A stretch of 64,000 nt of DNA from Plantago major (lineage: Eukaryota > Streptophyta > Magnoliopsida > Lamiales > Plantaginaceae): contig CM048839.1 in assembly GCA_026545765.1 (NCBI GenBank), positions 57,299,177 to 57,363,176 on the forward strand, written 5' to 3'. How positions within the stretch are numbered: position 1 is the first letter of the stretch; the number at the start of each line of letters is the position of its first letter. This document shows positions 45,968 to 59,177 of the stretch, piece by piece. The position numbers were made by a program, and so were the translations under genes. The notes under the pieces are model-generated. The model saw nothing but the letters and a program-made list of their open reading frames with translations, was not told where the DNA came from and did not search any database.

Positions 45968-48165
45968 ATGACTATGATTCCCGTTAAGATGATTGAGATG
46001 GAAACCACAGACAAAACGATCATTGTTAAGGTGCTCAAGGTGTGGTTCCCAACAGACAAACAGAAGAGACCAGTGAGCATGGAGGCTATTCTGATGGATG
46101 CAGAGGTAATAACACATTAATATATGGATCAATTTCCATGTTCTTTTAACAATATATATTTACTTTGTTAATTTTCTTATTCAGGGCACCCAAATTCCTG
46201 TGTATGTGAAAAGAGGTTTGATTGCAAATTTTAAGAAGCAGCTGGCAGAAGGAAAAACAATACAGATAACCAATTTTGGAGTGGATGAGAATTCTGCACA
46301 CAAGTGGCAGAAAGCTCAGATACAATGTCCTGTGAAGCTTTTACTCAACTATGTGACAAAAGTATCACATCAAGTGGGCTCAACCTAATTAAGTTTGATG
46401 ACATTCCAGAATTTAAAGAAGGCTTCTACATAGGTAATCTTATAGTACTACCTCTGACAATCATGAACTTTCAAATTCTAGGTTCATTACATAACCTTCT
46501 TATTTAAACTCATACAGATGTAATTGGAAGATTAATTAAAGTGGGAAGCTTCTTCTTTGTTGAAAAGGCCAATGCAAGGAAAATTGACATCGGAATCCAA
46601 GATGAAAGGTAATAATTACAGTTTACAAAAATCAAACTCCATGAACCTATTGAAAGAAACTAACACACAATAATTGCAGAAATGCAATTCTGAAAGTTGT
46701 GCTATGGGAAGCATATGCAGAAAAACTGTTGGAAGTTGTTTCTAACAATGAAAAGGTTGAAGATGATTGCATAACAATTATACTTCAGTTTGCAATGAAG
46801 TCAATTTGGATGAGTAAGTTACTAATTATATAATTAGTCTACATTATATACTACTTTTAATAGCTAAAAATAATTAAAACTTTATTTACAATTTTTTGCA
46901 GAAGAGTTGCGAGTACAAACTGCAGTCCATGCAACAAAATTGATGATCAATGAAGACTTGCCAAAAACTGAAGATTTTAATTTGAAGTGGAAATTCAAAG
47001 TTTCTTGGCCTAAACTTTTTAATATCACCACACTAAATCCACAAATTTTATCAGGAAAATCAAGGTTGGAAAATCTTTGCCAAGTCATTACATTACCATT
47101 AAGAATAAATCACGGGATCTTACTCCGGAAGAATGGCTAAACATGGAAACACACAGAACCACTATGCAAATCAAAAACTCCAATGAGGTACAACATGATC
47201 TACAAATCTTTAATGTTTCTGTAGAAAAATATTTTTACAAGACTCTTATGTTTTAATCTCAATCACAGGTTGGAATATACATAGTATTTGTTAATTTAAA
47301 AGATGTTGCTGGGGAGACTTGGTATTACAATACATGTGGAAGCTGCAATACAACTTGCAAAGATGCAAAAATTGGTGACATGTGTACCAGCTCCAACTGT
47401 GCGAAAAAAATTGAATCAAAGATCCCAAAGTAAGTTAACTTGAAAAGCAGATGCAAAATTCATTAGAAAACAAATTGTTGCATTGTAACTTTTATTACAG
47501 GTTCAGAGTGAAGTTTAATACTTCTAGAGAAGGTGATTCGGAAAACATCCAGTTGGTTATTTTTGAAGATGTAATGACAGGCCTTATTGGAAAATCAGCA
47601 TCTATGGTCCATGAATCACTTATCAAGGTTTATATTTATTTTTCAAATACGTACTATTTTGAACATAATTAATATGCAGTCTGACAATTATATGAAACTA
47701 ATTAGGATGGAGAACCAGAAGCATTTCCTTGGGACTTTGCAGATATCCTAGGCAAGGACTATTTGGTTAAGCTCAGGCTGACAAGGGAGTACAATATCAT
47801 AAAGGGTTCAAATGAATTTACTGTTGATTGCATAACATCTGATGAATCAATCCTTACCGAGTACTTTAACAAGACAGATAATGTAAGAACAAAATAATAA
47901 ATTGATTTTTTACTTATTCAATATCCTAACATTAAAAAATTGCACTAATGACATTGGTTATTGACAGGTTGTTGGATCAGACTTCGAGAATGAAAAAGTG
48001 AAGAGCAATGGCGAAGAGAATGAGGGTGAGTCTCAAGATTCCAATGATGGCTCTATTGCAACTTCAACCAAGCGTAATTTTGGTGACCTAGATGAAGAGA
48101 AGGATGGACATGGACTTATCAGAAAGACAAGCACAAAAGAAGGTGCCAAGAAGACCAGAAAATGA
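45968..48165 (+). pseudogene. RPA1-like single-strand DNA-binding protein (Helitron-borne)
   Basis: Nine exons with GT-AG borders: 45968-46105, 46185-46433, 46518-46608, 46680-46813, 46902-47187, 47269-47429, 47501-47627, 47706-47882, 47968-48165; about 520 codons. The first exons match the N-terminal OB fold of plant RPA1-like proteins (TIIVKVLKVWFPTDKQKRPV, then GTQIPVYVKRG). Exons 3-4 form the middle OB fold (DVIGRLIKVGSFFFVEKA). Exon 6 holds the zinc-finger part of the C-terminal OB fold (YYNTCGSCNTTCKD, MCTSSNCAKK). A charged tail follows. RPA70 binds single-strand DNA in replication; plant Helitrons often carry such a gene. The frame shifts near 46300 and again within about 47040-47100, so it is probably broken unless the assembly is wrong. 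The ATG at 45968 is chosen because homology starts there. Confidence 0.75.
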
Positions 48166-48438
48166 ATACTCTTCCAGCTTAGAGGACAATGCAAAAGATT
48201 TTAATTAGTTTTAATAATTTAATGAATCACTACTTATATTTATGCTATTTCTATTATGTCAAGCAACCTTACTTTCAGAAAATACATTATTTTTTTGATT
48301 TACATGTATTTGCTACCCTTATATTTTAATAAAGTTTTTTACAACGATATAATCGGTCCAATAGACAAACACAATAATCTACACAAAAATTAACAATATA
48401 CAAAAACTATGAAAAATTTATCAAAATACAATATGGGA
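48166..48438. other. 3' flank of the RPA1-like gene
   Basis: AT-rich; no gene. Confidence 0.4.
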
Positions 48439-50008
48439 TATTATTATACTTAAATGGTAAATCTAACACGATTCACGCAGTTCTCAAATGTAAAACATAT
48501 AAAGGGCTCCGCCTACCCTTGCAATAATCGCGGTCCGACAAATAAAGGGTGCCACCTACCCTTGCAATAAATGCGGACGCTATTCTACATTAATATTTAG
48601 ATTCATTCCTACTCATATAACATACAAAAACACATCACATAAGCATTCAGTCAGGAAAAAAGGAATACCTAGAGGTCCATTTTTTAACTTCAACTTCAAA
48701 AAAAATATCTTTAACATTCAGTCTTCATTTTATCATTCACGGAATACACGGATTAAGCCGAATGTTTATAGACCAACTAAATATTGCAATGTTATCCGGG
48801 ACTTTTCTACACCATCACTATCTCTTTCACAGAGTGTGTTACAATGTGACAAGTGTCAAAACAACAAATTAAAATAAAAAAATTTTGATTTAAAATAAAT
48901 AAAACAACCACTCAGATCACTCGAATTTCATTAATGATTTAAAATAAAAAAAAATTGATGTGTATGCAATCCAAAACTAAAATGTTTGTATCCTAATTTA
49001 ATTTGGGTTGATGTGTATGCAATCCAAAGTTAAAATGTATATAGAATATAAAATTTTCCTCTTATTAAAATAAAATAGTTTAATTAGAAAACAAAATTTG
49101 CTATATTATTAAAATAAAATAGTTTAAAATCAAACACCTAAAAACATACTGGTGAAGATTAGTTAGAGAAACAATCCTCAATTAAAATTAAAAATTTCTT
49201 CTATCTTTTAAATAAAATAGTATTATTATACTTAAATGATAAATATAACATCTACCACGATTCACGCAGTTCTCAAATGTAAAACATATAAAGGGCTCCG
49301 CCTACCCTTGCAATAATCGCGGTCCAACAAATAAAGGGTGCCACCTACCCTTGCAATAAATGCGGACGCTATTCTACATTAATATTTAGATTCATTCCTA
49401 CTCATATAACATACAAAAACACATCACATAAGCATTCAGTCAGGAAAAAAGGAATACCTGGAGGTCCATTTTTTAACTTCAACTTCAAAAAAAATATATC
49501 TTTAACATTCAGTCTTCATTTTATCAGTCACAGAATACACGGATTAAGCCAAATGTTTATAGACCAACTAAATATTGCAATGTAATCCAGGACTTTTCTA
49601 CACCATCTCTATCTCTTTCACAGAGTGTGTTACAATGTGACAAGTGTCAAAACAACAAATTAAAAAAAAAAAGTTGATTTAAAATAAATAAAACAACCAC
49701 TCAGATCACTCGAATTTCATTAATGATTTAAAATAAAAAAATTGATGTGTATGCAATCCAAAATTAAAATGTATGTATCCTAATTTAATTTGGGTTGATG
49801 TGTATGCAATCCAAAATTAAAATGTATATAGAATATAAAATTTTATCTCTTATTAAAATAAAATAGTTTAATTAGAAAACAAAATTTGCTCTATTATTAA
49901 AATAAAATAGTTTAAAATCAAACACCTAAAAACATACTAGTGAAGATTAATTAGAGAAACAATCCTCAATTAAAATTAAAAATTTCTTTTATCTTTTAAA
50001 TAAAATAG
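48439..50008 (+). repeat. Two tandem 0.78-kb copies inside the Helitron
   Basis: Copy 1 is 48439-49220, copy 2 is 49221-50008, about 97 percent alike by eye. Each begins tattattatacttaaatg and contains a doubled short motif: aaagggctccgcctaccctt and aaagggtgccacctaccctt, each followed by gcaataa. No open frame of note. The likeness shows a recent duplication. Confidence 0.92.
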
Positions 50009-51528
50009 TTGAGAATCTTATAATTTCCAAAAATATAATCCTTGGTAAAACTATAAAATACCAATGGTGCAATAATGTCTTTCATATTTTCGAAGGTTTG
50101 TTCAATCTTACTACTGGTCCTTAGAACACACTGCGCAGGAGATTAAACAAAGTTCCGAATATTTTTACAAGAGGCATAGATAAAAAAAAAAAAAAAAAAA
50201 AAAAAAAGAAACAGTGTCGCACATCATACAGGCATGTATACTTCTTTTTTTACAATAGCATGTATACTTCTTTTTTTACAATAGCATGTTTTTGGGTATA
50301 TTAATTAAATTTGATAAGCTAGAACTGAACCTCTTTAAATTTGAGTATATCATCATATAGTAGTATGTATAAGTATTACGTCATAGCGCTTAAAATTGTA
50401 TATATCCAATTTATAAAATTAGAACTAATTAAAATAGATTAATAAAAGATCGAGTCGATTAAGAGATGAACAGAAAGTTGTGTCAAAATCAAGTATTTCT
50501 CCGAATAAATTTATTTCCAACTTGTGTAAGAAGAGATCAGCGAAAACTGTAGAAATCGAGTTGTTTCGTTATTGTAATAAATATACAACACAACAGTAAA
50601 CTGATTTCACGGAATAAAATAGAAGTAGAACGGGATAATAGATAGACAATGAGCGTTTTTCAATGATCCGGTGACATACAAACTCATTCTTTCAAAAAAT
50701 AGCTTTGAAATCCATTAAAAAAAGTAAAATATCCGTAAACACCAATAAACAATCAATTTCGAGAGATAAAATGAAAGTATTATTGCGATCTGGACTGAAA
50801 ATAATGAACAACAGCAGATCGACTAAAAAACATCAAATTTTCGGCTAACAACAGCAAATCTCACACGGAAGTTCTCTATGGAGGAGAGAAAACGCGAAGA
50901 TTTTCAAAGACATCAACTCTCATTGTTATTTAACACCGAAAATGAACGGAACATGTGAAAATATAAAGAATTAAAATTTTGTCATCAAGATCTACACGGA
51001 ATTTCTCTATTGAGAAGAGAAAACACGAAGAAGTTTAACGAAATCGACTCTAATGGATATTTAAAACAAAAAATGAATATAGTGAGAATGAAATGGACGA
51101 GACGAGAGATTGGCATAGAGAAGAAGTATGTTTTTTAGTGGCCGGCGGCCGGCGGAAGAGGGTGAAGAGAAGTGGTTGCGGACGAGAGGGGGCAGAATTA
51201 GAGTATTGGGAGAGGGAAAAATGAAGTGAGAATAGGGTTTGGAATTTTATACTTAGGTTGGGCCTTCTTTATCTCCTACAATCTCTGTTGGGCTGTAAAT
51301 TGAATTGTGATTTATGCTGGGCCTATTTGTTAGATAAAATTCAATTGAATATGTTAGGCAATAGTATTACAAACCCACTAACTCACTGTGGCACGTATAT
51401 TGCTAATTGAAAACTATTCTTATTTGCATTGATAGTGTTGTAGTATTTCTTATAACTATATATTTTAGTTTATTTTTGTGATATGAATTTCATTTTGACA
51501 TGTAGTATTTGTTGTTTGAAGTAAAAAT
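50009..51528. other. Non-coding Helitron segment upstream of Rep-helicase
   Basis: AT-rich with a 23-base A run near 50190 and a doubled tgtatacttctttttttacaatagca at 50236-50287. A GC-rich patch (gtggccggcggccggcgg, near 51140) followed by purine-rich sequence may be the promoter or leader of the Rep-helicase gene. No gene. Confidence 0.4.
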
Positions 51529-54500
51529 ATGGATGGGAGATACACCGAGTCTTCGGTAGATGGTACTGAGAGTTTGTTATCCAATGGAAAACCATCACCG
51601 CTCGAGCCATTGGAGAATAATGGGAACACACCACCATCGTATGCGATCCATGGTACTTATATATATAGTTATATTTATTATTATAAATAAATAAATCAAA
51701 TATAATTACAACAAAATGATTTCACTTATTATCAACCAAATAATTCTTTATTCTTTTAATTGTCATTCTTGCAGGAACAAAATCCAGTGAGCAAAGTAAT
51801 AATACTAGAAAACGACCGAGAGTAGATGATGGTACATCAAGTTCTAAGAAAATTAGATGTGGCGGGCATGTTTCTTTCCAGCTTAGTACTATTGAAGATG
51901 TTACAAAAGTTCTCTACAATGATCTATTCAACATGGAGATGGATACATCAAAAGGTAACATTTTTTTACTTTATAATTATTTGAATTCCCTATTATTTTC
52001 TAATAACTATACCATATGATTAAATTTACAGGTGATATTGATCGTGCTTATACTACAATGACGAAGTGTAATAGAACTAATAGGAGGATTATCAATCTAA
52101 TGAGAAGATATGTTAAAAGTTCGCGCACCGATTATATCACGTATTCCGAAGATAGTCGTGGATACCGTAAGTTAACATCTAATTGTACTTTTGGTATTTA
52201 TATTCTACTCATATAATAACATAAAAAAAGTATTACTATAATAGCGATTCTACAAATAAACTTATCTGAGGCGATTACATGTTGAAAAATCATCTATTTA
52301 TTAATTAAAATGTCTATATTTTTAACGAAATTCGGTTCTTTTATAATATATATGAAATACACAAATTTTGCGAACATAGACATAGTGATTAATAACATTT
52401 TCTTGAGAAAATTGGTCTGTCTCTAAATAATTATCTATAGACCGTCTCTCAGGAGACTTGATCTAACATCATTGTTAATAATATTTGAAAAACTAATCAA
52501 ATATGATGTTATTTATTTTCAATAGGATTTGCATTACCTCCAGGAATCGAAAATTATATGCCTCTCGCCGAACAACGCATTGCTCAATTGGTGCATATGG
52601 ACAATTTTCATTGCGGGAGAGTATCCAATGAATTTGTGCCTGAAACAACACATATTGATATTCAACCCTCCAAACATAAGTCAGCACGAAAAAGGTCAAC
52701 TCAGAGAAGAAGTGACAATCAACATAGGGCGGCACGAAGAGACAGTGGCATATTCATAATAGGTATACTAATATTACCAGTCAAAGGACTCTAATCTTAT
52801 TCTTTCTCTTATCTTGGTTAAAATTATATTAATATAGTATATACATTTTTGCAGCTTATCAAGATATGGGCGATCCTAGTTATGCATGTGGATATTGTAG
52901 TGCTCTTATGTGGTTCGATGAGAGGATAAAGAGTAGTGCTAAATCCCGTCCTGAATTTGGTTTGTGTTGTAGTCGGGGTAAAATACAACTACCTCATTTA
53001 AAGCAGCCTCCGCGTCTCCTACTTGACCTCTTACAAAATAGGCACAAATATTCACGCAATTACATCGAGCATATACATGCGTATAACATGATGTATGCGT
53101 TCACATCTATGGGTGGGATTCAAGATAATTCTGTCAACAAAGGACGTGGTCCTTATTCATATCGACTTGGAGGACAGAACTATCACCGTATTGGAAGCTT
53201 GATTCCTGTTGAGGGGGAGACGCCTAAGTTCTCACAACTCTACATGTATTGTGGCGAGGATGAAACACAGGACAGGATTGATGCTGTAAGGTGTGCACTT
53301 TTCTATATTATTTACATTTATTTTAATTCGAAACCATTTTTCTTGGATAGACCAAATATTATGTTGTGATTACTTAACAGTGTAAGTAAGGTGTGCACTT
53401 TTCTATATTATTTACATTTATTTTAACTCGAAGCCGTTTTTCTTTGATAGACCAAGTATTTTGCTGCGATTACCTAACAGTGTAAGTATGTTGCAGATCG
53501 AAAAATCCAGAACTACTTGATCCTTCATTAGTGGATGATCTTAAAAATATGATTGACAATCATAATTCCATTGCTAAGAATTTCCGTATGGCTGCTGAGC
53601 GTTGTCATCCAGAAGATGAGAAGGATGTGAAGCTCTGCCTTATAGGAAGGAGATCCCGTGACGGGCGTATGTATAATCTTCCATCATGCTCAGAAGTTGC
53701 TGCACTAATTGTTGGTACGAAATAAATCAATGCACTTCCATTACATACAAATTATTTAATGCACGATTGACTTATTGTATTTTGTATGCAGGAAATGATG
53801 AATATGAAATGGATCCACGTGATATTATATTAGAGGAGAAGAATGGAACGTTAAGGCCAATATCTGAGTTGCACCCGACATACCTCCCGATGCAATATCC
53901 CCTTCTATTCCCGTATGGAGAGGATGGATACCACACAGAAATACGTCATTCTAATAAGTCAAAAGGAGTTAGAAATAAACTCACAATAAAGGAGTTCCTA
54001 TCATATAGGATATTTGATCGTGAGGGTGAGGCTCGCAGTATCCTTTCAAGCAGAAAGTTATTCCAACAGTTTTTGGTGGATGGATACATGATGATGGAAG
54101 CACAGCGCCTTGCTTTTATAATGAGAAATCAGCCGTTATTGAGATCTGATAACTATAGGACCCTTGATGATGCCATTAGGAGAGGGGAGCTTGATGCTGG
54201 AGATCCAGCCGGAAATGTTGGAAAGCGATTTGTACTGCCATCGTCTTTTGTTGGAGGACCAAGGTACATGGTGAATAACTTTCAGGACACTATGGCTATC
54301 TGCAAGAGTATAGGATATCCTGAATTGTTCATCACTTTCACGTGTAATCCAAAATGGCCAGAGATTACACGTTTTGTGGAGTCTAATGGTCTACGTCCCG
54401 AGGATAGGCCAGATGTCCTAAGTCGTGTTTTCAAAATGAAGTTGGATCAGCTGATAAATGACTTGAAGACAGAGAATGTATTCGGCAAGGCTATAGGAGG

Positions 54501-57500
54501 TGAAGTGTTTATCATATTCAATTTTAACTCAATTAATCGAACATGTGATTATTATATTCCAACTTATACTAATTGAACGTTTAATTTTTTTGGTATGCAG
54601 TTGTGTATACAATTGAGTTTCAGAAACGTGGTCTGCCACATGCTCACATCCTACTATGGATCGACCGTCAAGATAGGAACATGTCCGTCGATGATATTGA
54701 CGAGGTCATCAGTGTTGAGATACCGGATAAAGAACTAAACCCGGAGTTGTACAATGTTGTGTCCGACTACATGGTTCATGGTCCGTGCGGACCAATTAAC
54801 ACGACTTCTCCTTGCATGCATGATGGAAAAAAATGCTCAAAGAAGTTTCCAAAGCCATTCAACAAGCGCACATCATTTGATGGAAATGGATACCCAGTGT
54901 ATAGGAGGCGTGACACAGGTTTCACCATTGATAAGAACGGTGATGTAATTGACAACCGGTACGTAACCAACAATTAAAATGCTATTTGTTAGTTAAATAA
55001 ACACTTAAAATGCGTCGTTGTTTCACAATCATGATGCACTTATGTTAGTTTTTATGTCTTTTATTGAAGGTACATTGTTCCATATAATCCTTATCTGCTC
55101 ATGAAGTACCAAGCTCATATCAATGTTGAATGGTGCAACAAAACCAATTCTATCAAGTATTTGTTTAAGTACGTAAACAAAGGTTTTGACCGCATAGGGG
55201 CCAAGATAACAATTGATAATGAGGTGAAGGATTATGTGGATTGTCGATACATTTCAGCATGTGAGGCCGTATGGCGTATTATGGGATACGATATTCATTA
55301 TAGGGATCCTACTGTTGAGCGACTACCATTTCACATGGAGGGTGAACAATCAGTTGTATTCAAGGATGACGATTACATTTATGACCTATTAGAGAAGCCT
55401 ACTGTTGCAGAGACTAAGTTCTTAATGTGGATGGAGTACAATAAACACCACCCAGAGTCACATAAGTATTTGTATGCGGAGTTCCCTAGGCATTATGTTT
55501 GGAATGCTAAGGATAAAGTTTGGAGACCTAGGAAGGTTTTCAACAACAAGGTTGGTAGGATACATCACGTTCCTTCCAAGACGGGTCCCATATATTACCT
55601 CAGGATAATGTTGAATCACATTAGGGGCGCCACCTGCTATGAGGATTTGAGAACAGTAGATGGAGTTGTATACCCAACTTTTCGTGATGCGTGCTTTGCG
55701 ATGGGTTTACTCGATGACGATAATGATTATATTGGTGCCATAAAGGAAGCCAGTTTCTGGAGCTCGGGTCGTTACCTGAGGCATTTGTTCTCTATTCTAC
55801 TACAGTCAGACAGCATGTCTAGGCCTATACATGTATGGAATACTACATGGGAGTATTTATCAGATGGAATCCTGTACATGCTACGTAAGAAGATGGATAA
55901 ACCTGGTATGTTATTAATAATTATTGATGTTTTTCTTTTATATTATAAATGGTTGTTTTTTCATTAATTTTTACTTCAAATTTTTAATCCCATTTGAAAT
56001 AGATCTGGAGATCACTGAAGACCAATTGAAGAACTTCACTCTCGCAAAAATAGAAGAGTTGCTTCATCGCAATGGAAATAGCCTCAGCCAGTTTGAAGTA
56101 TGCCTGTGCCTGATAATGTAGCAATACATAATGGTCAGAATAGTCTAATCGCAGAGGAATTAGATTACGATGTGGTTCAGATGATGGAAGAGCACAGTCG
56201 TTTGTACCCATGTCTGACAGATGAATAGAGGAGTGTATATAATACTATTATGGATGCAGTATCATCAGGTAATGGAGGGTTATTCTTTCTGTATGGGTAT
56301 GGTGGAACTGGAAAGACATTCTTATGGAGAACACTATGCTCGGCATTACGTGGGAGACGTGATATCGTCTTGCCAGTAGCTTCCATGATATTAGCCGTTT
56401 CTTCCTAGAGGACGTACCGCTCATTCCAGGTTTAGCATACCCCTGCAGGTTGATGAGACATCCATGTGCAGTAGACTAAATTCTGGGAGTGATCTTGCTG
56501 GTTTATGTATGAATACTAAGTTGATCATTTGGGACGAGGCTCCAATGACCAATAGGTTTTGCTTTGAAGCGCTTGACCGCAGCCTTCGAGATGTCATGAG
56601 AGGACCTGATGGTCATGTGTCAGATAAGCTTTTTGGTGGATTAGTTGTTGTCTTTGGGGGGGACTTTAGACAAATCTTACCAGTTGTACCTAAGGGCAGT
56701 AGGCAGGATATAGTTCACGCAACCCTATGCTCATCGAAAAAAACTGTGGAGTTCATGTCGTGTTTTGAAGTTAACCAAGAACATGCGCCTTCAGGTATGA
56801 GCACTTATGTAATTATTACGCACGTTTGCTCAATTTCTAAAAGGATAAAAAATTATATTGACCAAATACATTATTTAATAATTTTATATTTTGACAAGGC
56901 TGGCAGCTCACCTACCGAGGTTGACATTATAAGGGAATTTGCCGAATGGTTGCTACGCATTGGAGATGGGCAAGTAGGCGCGACAAATGATGGCGAGGTC
57001 AGTTTCAAGTTGCCTGAAGATATCCTTATTCGTGATGCACAAGATCCTATTGATGCCATGGTCAATAGCACATATCATTCACTCATGGACCATGTTGGTG
57101 ATGGTCTATATTTCCAGGACAGGGCGATTCTTGCACCGACTAATGAGATAGTCCATGAGATTAATGACTACATCATGTCACTGTTACCTGGAGATTCGGT
57201 CGAGTTCATGAGTAGTGACAGCATATGTCCTGATGAGGATGACATCATCAATAGAGAAGATGTATATTCAGTAGAATTCCTTAATACTATTAAGGCATCA
57301 GGTATACCAAACCATCTCATTCGACTCAAAGTTGGTTGTCCAATAATGCTTTTGAGGAACATCGACCAGTCTGCCGAACTATGTAATGGCACAAGATTGA
57401 TTGTGACTGCAATCGGGAAGCATGTCATAGAGGCGAAGATGATAGCTGGAAAGAATGTGGGACAGAAGGTACTTATACCTAGAATGGTGTTGACACCTTC

Positions 57501-57771
57501 AGATGTTACGAAATTTCCAATTAGATTCCAGCGTAGACAGTTCCCTATATCAGTTTGCTATGCCATGACAATCAACAAGAGTCAGGGCCAATCCTTAGCA
57601 TATGTTGGTTTGTATCTTCCAACACCCGTATTCAGTCATGGTCAGTTGTATGTTGCATTCTCAAGAGTAACTAGTAGAAAAGGACTCAAAGTTTTAATCC
57701 TGGATGAAGAAGGACACCCCACAGACACAACGATCAATGTTGTTTACAAAGAAGTTTTTAGTAATCTTTAA
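51529..57771 (+). pseudogene. Helitron Rep-helicase (RepHel), helicase half broken
   Basis: Eleven exons with GT-AG borders, from ATG 51529 to TAA 57769-57771, about 1630 codons. Exon 5 has a Cys-rich zinc-finger region (YACGYCSALMWFDER, GLCCSRG). Exon 7 starts the Helitron-like N domain (LHPTYLPMQYPLLFPYGEDG). Exon 8 holds the HUH nuclease motif (FQKRGLPHAHILLW) and exon 9 the two-tyrosine motif (IKYLFKYVNKG); these nick and join DNA. Exons 10-11 are a PIF1-type helicase: Walker A GYGGTGKTFLW, Walker [10 protein letters not shown], then [12 protein letters not shown], and the late motif [13 protein letters not shown] with [17 protein letters not shown]. Breaks seen in exon 10: a one-base loss near 56097, TAG at 56226-56228, a shift near 56385, and one base too many in an A run at 56737-56743. 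The Rep half has no break. Confidence 0.9.
53291..53496 (+). repeat. Tandem ~100-bp duplication filling a RepHel intron
   Basis: The intron between exons 5 and 6 contains gtgtgcacttttctatatta twice (53291 and 53390), each followed by similar sequence to taacagtgtaagta. The donor sequence is thereby doubled. Confidence 0.9.
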
Positions 57772-58146
57772 GGTATGTGAATATCATTATCATGCATTCA
57801 ATATAAATTTTCTCAATTATTTTATAATGACAACTTACGTGTGTATTGTGCTTTACTTTGTAGGTGAAGAAGATGCATTTGGAGGTTGAAAATTAAATCT
57901 TTTAGTACTTTCATTTTTTAATATGTATATGACTATAAATTTAACTACATTGCACGATTTGACAATTGTCAATTAATTATCCTTTCATTTTCTTCATGGA
58001 TATACTAAGATATACTAAGAGGTTGAAGGTATAATTTTTTGTACTTTAATTTAAAAATACATTCTTGACTATTAAGATGACTAATTGGATTTCTTAATTT
58101 ATTTAAGCTGTCATTCTTCAATTGTTTATTAAAGAAACCTAACACT
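57772..58146. other. 3' flank of RepHel within the Helitron
   Basis: AT-rich; gatatactaagatatactaaga is a small tandem repeat near 57999. No gene. Confidence 0.4.
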
Positions 58147-58172
58147 GTGGCATCGCCACGGGTTAGTACTAG
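58147..58172 (+). terminator. Helitron 3' terminus: hairpin and CTAG
   Basis: gtggc (58147-58151), loop atc, gccac (58155-58159), then gggttagtactag ending at 58172, followed by T. This is the rolling-circle termination signal of Helitrons. Confidence 0.85.
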
Positions 58173-59177
58173 TTATAGAACTAAAAACCTTGAGTTATAA
58201 GTAAAAATTTAAGTGTTTTTAACCCGGTTTTCTGAACTTTAGTTGTTAGCCAAACAACCTCTAAATTTTGTTCTTATCGAATAGTGAATTTAAACATAAT
58301 CGAAGAGGATTGAAGACTGACTTAAAACTTACAAGATTCGATACTGAAAACTAATAAACCTTTTTTTTTAACTGGTTGGAAATCGGCCATTTCCAGCCGT
58401 AAGGCGACAGCAGGTTGGCTGGCGAATATCTTGTTGTCACCTATGACCATCGTAGCTATCATAATCTTCATGCATGTTCAATGTTGTGTTTCAGCTGAAT
58501 GTTATTTTATAAGTTTGAATTGATGCTTTTATATTATGGGATTGTTTAAGTTAATTTTTAGAATTTTAAAAGTATGAGGCCATCTTTGCAAATTACTAAA
58601 ATGTTGATTTTTTTTGTTATTTTAAAAAATTATCGCGCGTTTAGTAAAATGTGTGAAAATCCCAAAAACATTTTATGATAAAAAGAAATGGAAGGAGTAC
58701 TAGTTGGCATTGATTTGGTTTTGGGAATAATTATCAATAAATAATAAAGTGTCATTCTATTATGGAGGTAGTAACTTATAGGGAAGACACAAAGTTTACG
58801 GAGATACAGTCTCTAGATAACTTATATATAGAATTATAGATCGACATATATTATCAATAAAAGTTATTCATATTATAAAATTAATTTTTTTCTAATATAA
58901 AATGCCAATATTAAAAATATAGACTTTTTGACAAACAACATTGAAAACATTTTATTTTGATAATCTAGCCTCGTCTATAAAAAATTATCTACATAACAGG
59001 TCCTTACTGAAGGACATTAATGACTCATGGAATTTGCAGTAAGTTGGATGACGGTGTTGCAGTGCGGAGAATGTACAAAAAATGACAATAAATTAAGTTG
59101 AGGTTTAATTGTATTTCATCTAATGGTACATACTTAAATATGCTTCATTAAAAGCTTCTCAACCTTTTACTTTTTAA
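58173..59177. other. AT-rich stretch without a gene
   Basis: A GC-richer patch near 58380-58440 (cagccgtaaggcgacagcagg) is unassigned; near 58690 gaaatggaaggagta looks like the right end of a lost Stowaway-like MITE. Confidence 0.4.

Larger units (their letters stand above)
43415..58172 (+). mobile_element. Helitron rolling-circle transposon, 14.8 kb
   Basis: The 5' end reads TCTAAATATATAATAAATG after an A; the 3' end is a hairpin (gtggc atc gccac) followed 13 bases later by CTAG and then T, so insertion lies between A and T without a target duplication, as Helitrons do. Three genes lie inside on the plus strand: an F-box-like pseudogene, an RPA1-like gene and the Rep-helicase gene. The interior also has a 0.78-kb tandem duplication. 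The Rep half is open but the helicase and RPA frames are broken, so this copy is probably no longer active by itself. Confidence 0.8.
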
